Assembly: GCA_003550305.1 (NCBI GenBank)
Contig: QKYT01000125.1
Location: forward strand, 1-64,000
Reading direction: 5' to 3'
DNA: 64,000 bases
DNA from: Glomus cerebriforme
Lineage: Eukaryota > Glomeromycota > Glomeromycetes > Glomerales > Glomeraceae
Below are positions 24,151 through 35,090 of the stretch, piece after piece. Made by a program: the position numbers and the translations under genes. The notes under the pieces are model-generated. The model was not told the DNA's origin. It worked only from the letters and a program-made list of their open reading frames with translations, and did no database searches. Every line of letters begins with the position of its first letter. Position 1 is the first letter of the stretch.

Positions 24151-24545
24151 AATCTCAAAAAGTAAGTTATGACTGCTAATTTTGAATTTAATATAAAGAA
24201 ACTGCTAAAAATGTAAAATCAGAGTACGAAAGTTAATTGTAAGCCTTAACTATTTGTTATATACTTTTGAAATTTAAATATTATATGTAGTTTTATTTTC
24301 TTTACAACTTTAATTAATTTCAAAAAGTAGGCTTTGAATGCCAATTTTGAGTTTAATATAGAGAAACTGCTAAAAATGCAAAATTAGAGTACGAAAGTTA
24401 ATTGTGAGTCTTAACTATCTGTTATATACTTTTGAAATTTAAAAATTATATGTAATTTTATTTGTTCTGCAACTTTACTTAATCTCATAAAGTAGGTTTT
24501 GAATGCTAATTTTGAGTTTAATATAGAAAAACTACAAATTTTACT
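24151..24545 (+). repeat. 165-bp tandem repeat, about 2.4 copies
   Basis: Three successive copies begin with AGTAAGTTATGACTGCTAAT (24161), AGTAGGCTTTGAATGCCAAT (24326) and AGTAGGTTTTGAATGCTAAT (24491). The spacing is therefore 165 bp both times. Each unit contains AGAGTACGAAAGTTAATTGT and GTTATATACTTTTGAAATTT where complete. No coding capacity is seen. Confidence 0.85.
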
Positions 24546-24812
24546 TAATACATATATGTCACAAAACAGTTTGCTTAGCAGAGCCATATTTTCTTAAGTC
24601 ATAATGAGAGTTTGTTTAGCAAAGTTGAAAATAGTTTGCTTATTGATCATAGTAAATTTTGAAATTTTCATCTGATCTATATATAGATTGTTCGGGATTC
24701 TCTAATATATTAATAGGCTTTAGGATACAGCTTTGGTTATTTATTAGAAGGCTTAATAGACTAACCTTTTTCAAAAAAATTACACTTCCATTTTTTTTTA
24801 CATCTAAAGATA

Positions 24813-25085
24813 TACAGTCGTCCCCCTCTATAGTCACCCCCTGTATAAGCACAACCTCTGCATAATCACTCTTGATTTCTTCTTTCAAATGAATATAAAT
24901 TCATCCATCTATCATATGTATAACCCAAAATATTCGCAATTTTGTCATAAGAATTATATTCTGATTTTATAATTTTAATGTTATTTATATTAAAAAAAAT
25001 TAAAGTTCAAATAAATAATTGATTTTACGCATCAGATGATGTAGATCCATCATTATCACATGACTTTTAACATTGCTTTTATTTG
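24813..25085 (+). mobile_element. pogo/Tigger-like element terminus
   Basis: TACAGTCGTCCCCCTCTATA followed by GTCACCCCCTGTATAAGCAC and CCTCTGCATAATCACT has the form of a pogo/Tigger terminal region. It shares its layout with the element at 2263. The short minus-strand frame across it is simply the translation of this terminus. Downstream, near 25030-25075, a minus-strand run ending DGSTSSDA and a stop could be the last codons of a lost transposase. The other end of the element was not found. Confidence 0.4.
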
Positions 25086-26293
25086 GCAAATCTATTTTGT
25101 GGATGTAGCACATAATTTCACAAATTGGCACATATGTTTATATAATATTATAATTGATTTTTATTTCTAATTAATAATGAATAATATTATAGTTAAGTAA
25201 TGTTATACAATTATAACTTTTTTATGAAATATTAATATTTATGATACTAAGACTTTGTATAATGATTTTTGTTTATTTTTTATAATATATAACTATTTAA
25301 GAAAATTTAAAATAATGCTTTTTTAAACCTTTTACTTTAGTCTGAAAAATCAAAAAAATTAATTTCTAAAAAGTAAAAACAGTATTATTTTGATTAATTT
25401 GGTTTATATTACATTTTTTTTAAAATAGATTTGCATCATTTTAAATTTGATTTAAACAGAGTTTGTAAATTTATCATCAAAATAATAATAAAGATAAATA
25501 AATTATACAAAAAACATGATAGAAAACAAATATTTAATATATTTTGAATTTTGTCAAACCTTTGAATTATTATCATTCTAATCTAAATATTAATTTAAGA
25601 ACAGTTTTTAATAATTTTAAAAATCTCAAATATTATTATAAGATTCTAAAAATTATATTACTATTTACTAAAATTTATAAGTAATGATATATGAAATAGA
25701 TAATAAAACATAAAAAATAAAATTGAAAGTAGATTATTTTTACTGATAAAACTACTTTTTAAATATTTTAAAATATTTAAAAAGTATTTTATAAAGTTAG
25801 TATTTAACCTTCATAAAAACCTATAAATAAACTATGATCAAACATCTATATAATGGGATACTTTTTTAGCAAAAAGACTAATTAGTATTATATTTTTTAT
25901 AAATATTATAAATAGTACACTTTATTATAAAATTTTAATAGAAAATCTTTTAATAAAATAATAAAAAAATGTTAGATTTTTATATAAGATAATAATTTTA
26001 AGCATAAAACTAAGGAAATGATAAATCTTTTTATATAAAAATATTTGAAAATATTAAATTAGTTTTTCAATAATTCGAATTTATAATTTATTTTAAAGAA
26101 TAAAGTAAAGAAAGAAAGAAATAAATTAGTTATTAAAAAAAATTAGTTATTGTAAATAATTTTCTTAATATAATTCAAAGGAAATGAAAGAAAAATCAAA
26201 AAAGAAATCTATTTTAATTTGGTAAAAAGCATGTTAGTAAGATTAGAATAAGTAATTAAGTATGATGATAATAAAATAAGGAAAAAAGGAATT

Positions 26294-26661
26294 GGCGACC
26301 TGGTCACCATGGCGACCCCTGTCACGTGACTTCATATACAAATAATTTGTCACCTCCGGCTCCATGTCACTTCCCTAGTTTTTCATTTTTACTATTTATT
26401 CTAGGGACTTAGAATTTTTTCAGCATGAAAAAGCCTATTTGTCACATATTATTCGTCACACTACTAATTTTAGCAAATTTTATAACGCCGGCCGGAATTT
26501 CCTTATTTGGAATTAATGTAACGTTACACAACCCAAAAGGCAATTTTATTTCTCTCAAAAATCAAAGTTTTGCATTACACAAAATTCCAAAAAAGAATAA
26601 TTTTTTGCTGATCACTTAATTTTGGCCGGAATTATAGGGGTCGCCATGGCGACAGGTCGCC
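26294..26661 (-). mobile_element. MITE, copy B (ends built from GGCGACC/GGTCGCC palindromes)
   Basis: The left end reads GGCGACCTGGTCACCATGGC and the right end is its near-perfect inverse, GGGGTCGCCATGGCGACAGG followed by TCGCC. Terminal inverted repeats of about 26 bp are therefore present. In reverse orientation the core matches copy A at 200-575, including AATTCCGGCC, AACGTTAC, AATAAATAGTAAAAAT and CACGTGA. Only the termini differ completely. A 64-codon open frame inside is incidental. Confidence 0.85.
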
Positions 26662-27535
26662 ACATAGTAACACCCAATTTTAGTCATTTATTATTTCACA
26701 ATTAATAAAAATATAATTCTGAAAACTTTTTTTATTTACTATAAAAGTTAAAAAAAAAAAATTTAATACATATACTTATTAAGTTTAATATAATCATATA
26801 TTAAAATTTCAGATTTAATTATTATACATAAAGTTTAAAAAATTAGGAGATTTCTTACTTTTTATATATTATATAATAATATTTTTATTATTTTATTAAT
26901 AAACTATTTTTATTTTATTAATATTAAAAAAAATATATATTTTTATATAAAGTAAAAAATTTAATTTTAAATAAAATTCAAAAATAAATTTGTATATGAA
27001 TTTTTTTTTTTGAAAAATCATATAATATAAATTTTCTTTTCTGTAAATAATAATAGAATTTATGTTATATAATCTATTAAGTAAACTAGGAAATATGAGT
27101 CTAGAGTAAAAAATTAAATAGACATAATATAATAAATAAAAAACTATTATATGTAATCATAATTTAATTAGTTTGAACAAAAAAATGCTTATAATATTTA
27201 TATTACTAAAAATTTTTATAATGCATATAGTATATATAACTTAATTTTAATAAATAAATTTTTTAGTAACCAAATTTGAAAAAGTTAATTTTAATCATAT
27301 AATAAATAAATACCATTGTTAAACTTAACTATGGTTATAATAACCATCCAGTTATTTTACCAACTTTTGTGATTTTATAACTATATATATATGGTTAAAA
27401 CACCTGTCATATGCCACAAAAAATTTATGTTATAATTATAAAAACATTGCTATAAAAAATAATTTATTTGTATCAATACATTCATTAATAAAATTTATTT
27501 GTTTCTTTATTTGCACTCATTTTTTATAATAACAA

Positions 27536-27795
27536 ATCTATGCATTACTATTACAATTCTTTTGATAGTGACCTAATTGTCCACATTTTTTACATTTTCA
27601 CTATTTAAACTAGCTATCCAGGACATGAATAAGTCATTCTAATGAGTCTTTGTGAACTATCATCTAGAGTAATATAATCTCTACAACATTTTCTTATGAT
27701 AAAACCTTTTGATAATGCATATTCATCAAGAAATCTGTTTACATCTTTCCATGAATCAAATTCTTCACTAATTTTCAATATTGTTATTCTTCATT
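27536..27795 (-). pseudogene. MULE transposase remnant: FAR1-like and zinc-knuckle segments
   Basis: On the minus strand, EEFDSWKDVNRFLDEYALSK followed by GFIIRKCCRDYITLDDSSQR and MTYSCPG is a FAR1-type DNA-binding segment. After a frame change, CKKCGQLGHYQKNC forms a CX2CX4HX4C zinc knuckle. These two segments lie at the N and C ends of intact Mutator-like transposases, with the catalytic region between them. Here that middle region is gone, leaving about 260 bp. Confidence 0.55.
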
Positions 27796-27919
27796 GTCAC
27801 TTTCTAATACACTCTCATAATAATTCTCATCATCAAACCTATTATGTAGTAAACCTAAAGAATGAAATAAAAAGAAAATCAATTATTAAAGTTGATGTTA
27901 TCAGATTTAAAAGAAACAA

Positions 27920-28035
27920 ACTAATCCTAATTCTAACATCTAACCCTAACCCCTAACACCTTACCCTAATACCTAATCCTAATCCTAACACCTTATCCTA
28001 ATCCTATCCCTAATTCCTAACTCTAACTCTAATCC
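27920..28035 (+). repeat. Degenerate telomere-like CCCTAA tract (interstitial)
   Basis: About 115 bp consist of variants of CCCTAA/TCCTAA/TCTAAC hexamers, for example AACATCTAACCCTAACCCCT, then ACCTTACCCTAATACCTAAT and TCCTAATCCTAACACC. The orientation is constant. Fungal telomeres are typically TTAGGG repeats, so this could be an old internal telomere-like insertion. It is not at a sequence end and unique sequence lies on both sides. Confidence 0.7.
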
Positions 28036-28767
28036 TAACTATACTGAAACTAGCAATAATTCAAAACTATTCTCAAGACAAAAAACCAAAGACATACTCA
28101 AACAAATAAGCAAATATATATACCTATATCATTTAGCTCTTAATAAAATTCATTTATATTGATGCGTAATAATTATAGTAATAATAATAAAAATAAAATG
28201 ATGTAAAGAGACTGAATGTGGTAATAAAGATAAAAATTAAGTTAAAGTAATGAAAATAGGAGTGTCAAATGTTCTATTTCATGAAATTTTTATCAAATTA
28301 AACAAGGTAAGTAAGTCAAATGAATAAGATATTTTGTTTCTTGAGAGAAGTATGAGAAAGTTTTAATAAGATAGTTAAGTAGTATAAAAAGTCTAAAAGA
28401 TTATTGATATAGTTTATCACATGACAAATTATATCAAATTCAAAATTTTTAAAAATCAAATTTTAAAAATTAAAATTTGAATTAAACAGGTGGTTATCAT
28501 AACCAGTGGTTAGTTAATCATAGTTATTTTCATAAATAAAATCTGTAATTTTATTGGTTTATTACACATACATATAATATGATAATAATGAAAATTATAT
28601 TATGATAAAATTATTTTTATATTTATAGTATATAATTAGCCAATTAGTTATATTTTTCCTATATATTAATAAATAAATTTCTTGTTTACAAAAAAAATTT
28701 TTTCCTGTAACTTATGCTAAAAAAATTGTTTGTTTGGCATTGCGCGAAAAAATTCTCTGTCCCTGCC

Positions 28768-28881
28768 GCAAATGTATCGTTCTTATACGATCAGGTGCTA
28801 TTTTCTTATACGATGCATATTTGTTTATATATAGGTCGTATAAGAAAGTATGTCGTACACGTATAAGAACGATACATTTGC
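28768..28881. mobile_element. 114-bp MULE-type MITE with perfect ends
   Basis: Perfect 22-bp terminal inverted repeats (28768-28789 and 28860-28881; left end starts GCAAATGTATCG) are flanked by the identical 9-mer GTCCCTGCC at 28759-28767 and 28882-28890. Inside, a second inverted pair CTTATACG/CGTATAAG lengthens the palindrome, so the whole element can fold into one hairpin. A 9-bp target duplication is typical of Mutator-like elements. Its right end lies about 190 bp upstream of the Ash2-like start codon. Confidence 0.9.
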
Positions 28882-29070
28882 GTCCCTGCCATAAATATAA
28901 AAAATGGAAGCATGTGAAATCACGTGGAGTGTATCATTAAGCTTTTTTGTCGGTGACGCTGGGGAAAATTTTACCTCCCACAAAATTCACGTGGAGGTAA
29001 AAAAGTGATTATCATTGTTTTTAAAATGAATTTTCGGCAATGTTCTCTCATTCCTTAATAAATTTTTAGC

Positions 29071-31636
29071 ATGGCTGTTCAATATAACCCAAGTAACCTT
29101 ACTTGGAATAACTTGCATACCATAAATGAGGAGCACATGTACTGTTACTGTGGAAAAGATAGAAACTTGACAGAAGTTTCTCTACAATGCTCAGGTTACT
29201 ATATTTTGTAACGACTAGCTCTTCGGATATTCTTTTAATTTTTTTAAATTTATAGGCTGTTTGAATTGGTTTCACGCAAAATGTACTAAAATTTCGATCG
29301 ATACCACTATCCCAATTTTCACCAATTATAAATTTACTTGCAACTGGTGTAATAACTCTTCTGGTGAGAGTTTCAAGGTAAATTGTATTTTACTTCTTTT
29401 AATCAATTATATTCTTATCAAGCTATTATGTTTAATTTTTATAATTAAAAGCGAAGTCAAGCAGGATGGAAAGAAATTGGTGGTTGCGCTATAGCAAATT
29501 TAATGCTACAACAACATATGACAGAATATAAAGCTCACAAAGGAGATTGTTTATATTCTTCAGCACATGCAAAGAAGTTACCCACATTCCAATATTATTT
29601 TAACAAAAATGAACATTTAAGACCATTCGTTGATAAGAATTGGTCTTCTTTGTGTACAGAACGCTCTCGAACTGCGACTTGGTAAGTATTAATTAATTTA
29701 TATTTCATTAGTGTTTATTTTAAATTTACAAATTATTTTCATAATTCTCTTAAAAGGTGGGCAACTCTTGGATCATGCCTGTATTCAACCAAAGATCTTT
29801 TTGTCGCTAAAGATGAAAATAATCGTTCAGCAAGTTCGAATTTTTGTCTTGTAGATCCAAATTTATGGAATATCAGACCGGGCCATTTTGGTGTAATGCA
29901 CTCTATAATTAATTATATAATATATATATATGATATACTCATCAGAAAAGTTTATTTTAGGTTTCACATTCAAGGACTCCTGCACGAACTCATAGAGAAG
30001 CAGTGAACAACAGTACTCGTGCAATTTATGATTCCGGAACCCAAGATGAAACATCAACGTTAACAATTACACATCCTTCATCCTCCAAACGTCAATCAAC
30101 ACCATTTCGCTCTTCTTCAGAACAACCCGTAGCTTCTAATAGCCAAGCACAATCCAATCGTTCAAATACCGTAATCGCTTTAATGGAGGCAAGTTCTTCA
30201 TCAATTACGGAATTTGGTCAATCCGGGGAACAAAATAATCTTCGACACGGTTTCAAATATCTACCCTGTCAAGCAGATAAATTATTTCCGTATACACAGT
30301 ATCGTAATTCTGAATTACCTCCATATGGTGTACGTCTTTCTAAGGAAGACGCAAGTTTATCTGTATGGATAAGTGGGGATCAATTGACATCCACTACGGA
30401 TTTTGGGTTTTCAATGGCTAGAGCTAATTGTCCTGTGAAGGAAGGGAAATGGTTTTTTGAAGTTTTTATTGATCGTGGCGGTGAAGGTAGAATAGATGGA
30501 AAGGATGGCGCACATGTAAGAGTAGGTTGGGCTCGTAGAGAAGGTAGTTTAATCTATTGTAATATTCTCAATATTCTCAAAAATTTAATCGATATAATCA
30601 ATTCGTAGGTAATAGGAATTCTCCGGTTGGCTCTGATGCGTATAGTTATGGATTTAGAGATCTAACTGGACAAAGAGTACATCAATCTCGTCCTACACAA
30701 TATGGCGAGCCATTTAAAACGGGAGATGTTATGGGTCTTTATATTAGTTTACCACAATTGAAAAAGGTGGTTCCGGATTATCAGCCAAAAAGTCCGAAAA
30801 GACATAGAATACCGATTTTATTTAAAGGAGATACTATTTTCGAATATAAAGATTTTAAACCAACATATCAAATGAACCAGTTATTAGAATTGCCGGAAAA
30901 GAAAAAAGAGAAAAAATATTGGTGGCAACAGCAACAAAAAGATCAAAAGCAAACGCAATCACAACCTGAAATTCCAACTCTACCCGAGTCAAAAATAATA
31001 GTTTATAAAAATGGAATTTGTCAGGGTATTGCTTTCGAAAATTTGTATTCATTTTTGCCTACTATTGATAAATATACCAATGATGATGATTTAACCGAGG
31101 ATGATGGATCTCTCGGATACTATCCAGCTGTATCCATGTATCGAGGTGGTACATGTACTTTAAATTTCGGACCACATTTTAGATATCCGCCACCTTCAGA
31201 TCCAGAATCAGATCTTGCACTCAATAAACCGATACCAAAAGCTCCAACTACCAAATCTTCATTAATAAAAACTACAGTTACGAAACCTTTATTAAGTAAA
31301 CAATCAAGCTCTTCTTCATTATCCTCCTCTTCATTAAATCCTCACAAGAAGAGTACTAGTGTTCGTAACTGGCGTCCGATGTCCGAACGATATATGGAAT
31401 ATGTAGCTGAAGATGTATTATATGATCTTGTTGATGAAATAGAACTTTGGGATTGGATGTTATCACAAAAGAAGAAAGTTATACCAACCAAGCGACCAGC
31501 AATTGTTGAAATGAGCGATGGTTCTCTGAAAAAGAGGAAACAAGAAGGATTATCAAGACAGGAAATCAACGATAATGAAGATTCAGGATTTCCTGTGACC
31601 AAATGGGATGGACCTTCATATAATAATATTGCATAA
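29071..31636 (+). CDS. ASH2: Ash2-like subunit of the Set1/COMPASS H3K4 methyltransferase
   Basis: Six exons (29071-29194, 29256-29377, 29452-29681, 29757-29892, 29961-30543, 30609-31636) give 740 residues. An N-terminal atypical PHD finger spans about 20-75, with Cys25, Cys27, Cys40, Cys43, His48, Cys51, Cys70 and Cys73. A winged-helix region follows (WKEIGGCAIANLM, then LCTERSRTATWWATLGSCLY). The SPRY domain occupies about 270-560 (PYGVRLSKEDASLSVWISGD, GKWFFEVFIDRGGEGR, VRVGWARREGN), with a low-complexity insert rich in Lys, Gln and Ser. The C-terminal helix YVAEDVLYDLVDEIELW resembles the Dpy30-binding SDI motif. Ash2/Bre2 proteins work in the nucleus with Set1, WD-repeat subunits and Dpy30 to stimulate H3K4 methylation. 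Donor and acceptor choices at exon 4/5 were set by frame. Its 3' end faces biotin ligase only 130 bp away. Confidence 0.93.
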
Positions 31637-31766
31637 CAGGTTTTTTAGACTTAATTATATAGATAAATATTTTTAATGTTCTTAATGAATTTAATGAACT
31701 GAATTTTTAACTTATGCTTCCTTTCTCTTATTAATAATAATAATTACATGAATTTCCAATAATATA

Positions 31767-34068
31767 TTATGATTTACGAGATATCATTCCTTTCATCATA
31801 TCGAAGCTATTTCCATCAGGTTCTAAAGTAATTATTTCCTCCAAATTACCATTGTCACTTATAGCATTAGCTTTCAAGAAACCAAATTCATTAATTCCAA
31901 TAATACGAGCTTTCCGATTGCCATGTGATTCTAAATTGACGATTTGATCTCTGTAAAAAAATATAACAATATAATCAGTCAAATTAAGATGTCAAAATCA
32001 ATCAGTCATAAAATACGAAAATAAATACAAACTTATGTAACCATCTTTTATAATAAATATCAAGGAAAGATTCAAATCCATTTTCACGACTACAAAAATC
32101 ATTGTAAAATGATTCAAATTTTACAAGAATAGCAGCTAAAAGTTGTTCTTGAGAAAAACCCTCTAGCTGAGTATTATTAGCATGATTATATAAAGAGATT
32201 ATATGGTTAATGGCAGTCGTAGGTGCTGAATTACTCAAGTTAACTCCACATCCTTGTATATATGAGGAAAAAAAAAAAATTTTTTTTATTATAATTTTTA
32301 AAAAAGAACATTGATTTTGAAAGTTAATTTACCTGCAATTAGAATGAACTCATCTTGAATAAATTGTGAATTTACAATCACACCTCCAATTTTAACAATT
32401 TTAGATGATGAAAATGACTCATCAGAAGGTGAAGAAAGTTCCACATAAATATCATTTGGCCATTTCAATCGGAGGGGAATATCCTATAGCATGTATAAAA
32501 CTTTAATAAAATACAGATGTTTTTCAATATTTAGATTTTTTTTTTATTATAATACAAACCTCATAGCCTTTTTTTGTTCTTATAGCTTCAATTACAGCTA
32601 ACGCTAAAAGATATTGTATAAAGATAACAGAAACTGACAAGTTCAATGGATGTCTTAAGATGACAGAAAATTGGAGACATCCAGGAGGTGAAATCCATGA
32701 ATTTTTACCACGGCCTCGTCCTTGAATTTGTTGTGTAGCTACAAAAACAAATCCAGTGGGTAATTGTTTAGTAAATTCAAAATTCCTATATAAATAAAAA
32801 AGAAAATTAGAAAATTAAACCAAAATTTAATAATTCTAGATGAAAATAATATCCTTTTAGATATAATACTTGTCTAATAATGTTTGTGTACTTGATATAA
32901 CTTCACCATAAAGGATTGTTGAACCAAATTCCATATTATTATCACCACCATATTCAATATTTCTTTCTTTTGAAAGATAATTCAAGAAATCTTTAAAATT
33001 AAAAAAAGGAGTGATTGATAAAGGAGGAGGTTGATCGTGATAAATTACAATTGATTTTGGAATATTTCTATCATTATAATCAGCATCTATAAGAGATAAA
33101 TCAATAGTATTATAAGAAGAATTTTCTATAATTTTAAAAGAATCATTTGATGCTCTTATAATATTATTAGAATCCATTAAAGAATTTATTCTATTTAACC
33201 AAATTTTAGTTAAAGCAGGCCTTATTGAAGTTAAATGTAAAGTATAAGATAATTTTGGAATTATAATTTCATCTTGTTGATTTAATTTTAAATCCAAAAT
33301 TGAAAATAAAGATCTTATAAAATGATTTTGTTCAACCTGAACATTATTAAAAAAAGGATTAAACCCACATAAAATAATTTTTCCTTTATCAACATTATAT
33401 TGAATTATAGTAGAAAAATCATTATAAGTAGAAATAGAATTAACCTTATTACTTAAATCATCAAAGTAACCAATTGTGTTATCATAAGAAATTCTAATTT
33501 GATTTGGAATAGAAGGGAAATGGGATGATAAATACTTTCTATTTAAATTTAAAGGTATTTCAACAGAAAAATTTTGATCATTTTGATTATTATTAATATT
33601 TAAATTTTTATAATTAAAAATTTCACTTGTTAATTGAGAAGATAAATTTTTTTGTAAAAATTTTTTAGCATCTAAACCAATACCAAAATAATTACCACCA
33701 AATTTTAAGTAATTATTAAATTTTTTTTCAAATTGAACATTTTTTTGAATATCATTATCAAATAAAATTTGATTATTATTACTTAAATTATTTGAAGATA
33801 AAAAAATCAAACATGAAGTAGTATCAAACCAAGGATCTTTTAATAAATTATCTGAATCAATTTGAATTATATCATAATATGTACCCAAAATTGATTTTAA
33901 AATTTGATGAATTGAAGAATAATTTAAGGTATTATTAGAAGAATACACTAAAATTTTCGTATTCATATTTTTTATATGCTTTTCTCGTAGATTTGTTGAA
34001 GTTAAATAATTTAAAAAGTAAGATGATAATTTAAAAGGCTTCATATCTGTTAATAATGAGATCGACAC
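31767..34068 (-). CDS. BPL1: Biotin-protein ligase (holocarboxylase synthetase)
   Basis: Five exons (32870-34068, 32560-32785, 32333-32483, 32032/3-32252, 31767-31950) give 659 residues, close to yeast Bpl1. The N-terminal half is the glutamine-amidotransferase-like domain (KILVYSSNNTLNYSSIHQIL, then KFGGNYFGIGLDAKKFL). The catalytic domain has the biotinyl-AMP loop GRGRGKNSWISPPGCLQFSV and the KWPNDIYVEL motif, then KIGGVIVNS and AGCGVNLSN. The C-terminal cap (RKARIIGINEFGFLKA) follows. The enzyme activates biotin with ATP and attaches it to acetyl-CoA and pyruvate carboxylases. Met1 at 34068 precedes a basic stretch, while Met35 at 33966 (MNTKILVYSS) matches the usual start; alternative starts could separate mitochondrial and cytosolic forms, an inference. 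It lies downstream of RidA on the same strand. Confidence 0.95.
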
Positions 34069-34239
34069 TGATTTATGGTGTAATAATATTTCTGATATCT
34101 TTGATATCTCACATATCTTATAGTTATGAAACCCTTTATTTCTTAAAACTTCATACGAAAAAAAAAACTTTTCGCTTAAAACAAAATAAATAAAATAGAA
34201 ATGATAAATTACGCGTAGTAACTATAAAGTTTACAGTAT

Positions 34240-34858
34240 TTATATTTTTGCGTTACTTATAAGAGCAATAGCTTCAATTTCAACCTTGACATCTTTTGGT
34301 AAACGAGATACTTCGACACAAGCTCTAGCTGGTCGACTACTTCCAAAACACTAAACAAATAAATAAAATTTTTAAGTTAATTTCTTTTTAATAACTTTAA
34401 CCCACATAACTGATAAATGTATTCTATTACCTCAGCGTAAATTTCATTTATAGAAGAAAAATCATTCATATCTTTAATGAATACAGTTGTTTTTACAACT
34501 TGAGATAATGAAGAATTTGCTTCTTCGAGTACATTTGTCAAGTTCTTTATAGCTTGTTTCTTTATAGGTATTAAAGAGACGCGTTAAAAAATATATATAT
34601 ATATAAAGACTAAATTATTGATAAGTACCGTCTGTTCTTTGACATCTTCACTTATAATGTTTCCCGTCTCAGGAATAACAGGAATTTGTCCTGACGCAAA
34701 AACAAATCCATTCGCGATAATAGCCTGAGCTATATTAAATTTTTAAGCTTTTGAACATACAATTATTAATATTAAAATAATGATTAAATTTACTTACAAT
34801 AAGGTCCAATGGCACTAGGTGCTTTAGTAGTATTGACAGTTTGAAGTTGGCTACTCAT
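34240..34858 (-). CDS. RIDA: RidA (YjgF/YER057c/UK114) family enamine/imine deaminase
   Basis: Four exons (34798-34858, 34629-34729, 34431-34559, 34240-34350) give 133 residues, the normal family length. The sequence starts [20 protein letters not shown] and has the conserved [17 protein letters not shown] and [20 protein letters not shown] segments. The C-terminal signature is [20 protein letters not shown], whose first Arg-Ala-Cys region includes the Arg that binds the substrate carboxylate. Family members form trimers and hydrolyse reactive 2-aminoacrylate/2-iminobutanoate arising from Ser/Thr dehydratases; fungal paralogues act in the cytosol and mitochondria. No targeting peptide is evident. 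It is transcribed divergently from the dehydrogenase gene, with 232 bp between start codons. Confidence 0.95.
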
Positions 34859-35090
34859 ATTTCTTGTATATTGTCTAATTAGAAAAGAACGAAAATTATT
34901 ACAAAGCCACATCGATCTTTTGTAAAAAAAAAAAAGTTCAATATGGTAGATCGAACGAGAAGATCCCCCCGACCCGGCCTAAATTATCGGCCTATTTTTA
35001 TAATGCATTAAGAAGATTTCCCAGCATCACTTGATAATTTCCATATTTGAATATCCCATCCAACGCGCATTGTCGGTCACTTCTGAAATC
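34859..35090. promoter_or_regulatory. Shared divergent promoter region (RidA / dehydrogenase)
   Basis: Only 232 bp separate the two start codons, so both promoters must lie here. A poly-A run near 34925 and a GC-rich patch, GATCCCCCCGACCCGGCCTA, near 34963 stand out from the AT-rich background. No classical TATA box is obvious for either gene. Confidence 0.5.

Larger units (their letters stand above)
25086..29070. other. AT-rich desert before the Ash2-like gene
   Basis: Apart from the MITE at 26294-26661, the transposase remnant at 27536-27795, the telomere-like tract at 27920-28035 and the small MITE at 28768-28881, this stretch contains only AT-rich DNA with no coding signal. The final about 190 bp before the ATG at 29071 must hold the promoter of the Ash2-like gene. 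Confidence 0.6.

Noticed and set aside
24640..24888. 82-codon minus-strand frame
   Set aside because: It overlaps the pogo-like terminus, and its middle is the translated terminal repeat.
26425..26619. 64-codon plus-strand ORF with a signal-peptide-like start
   Set aside because: It lies wholly inside MITE copy B, and its codons correspond to non-coding core blocks shared with copies A and C.
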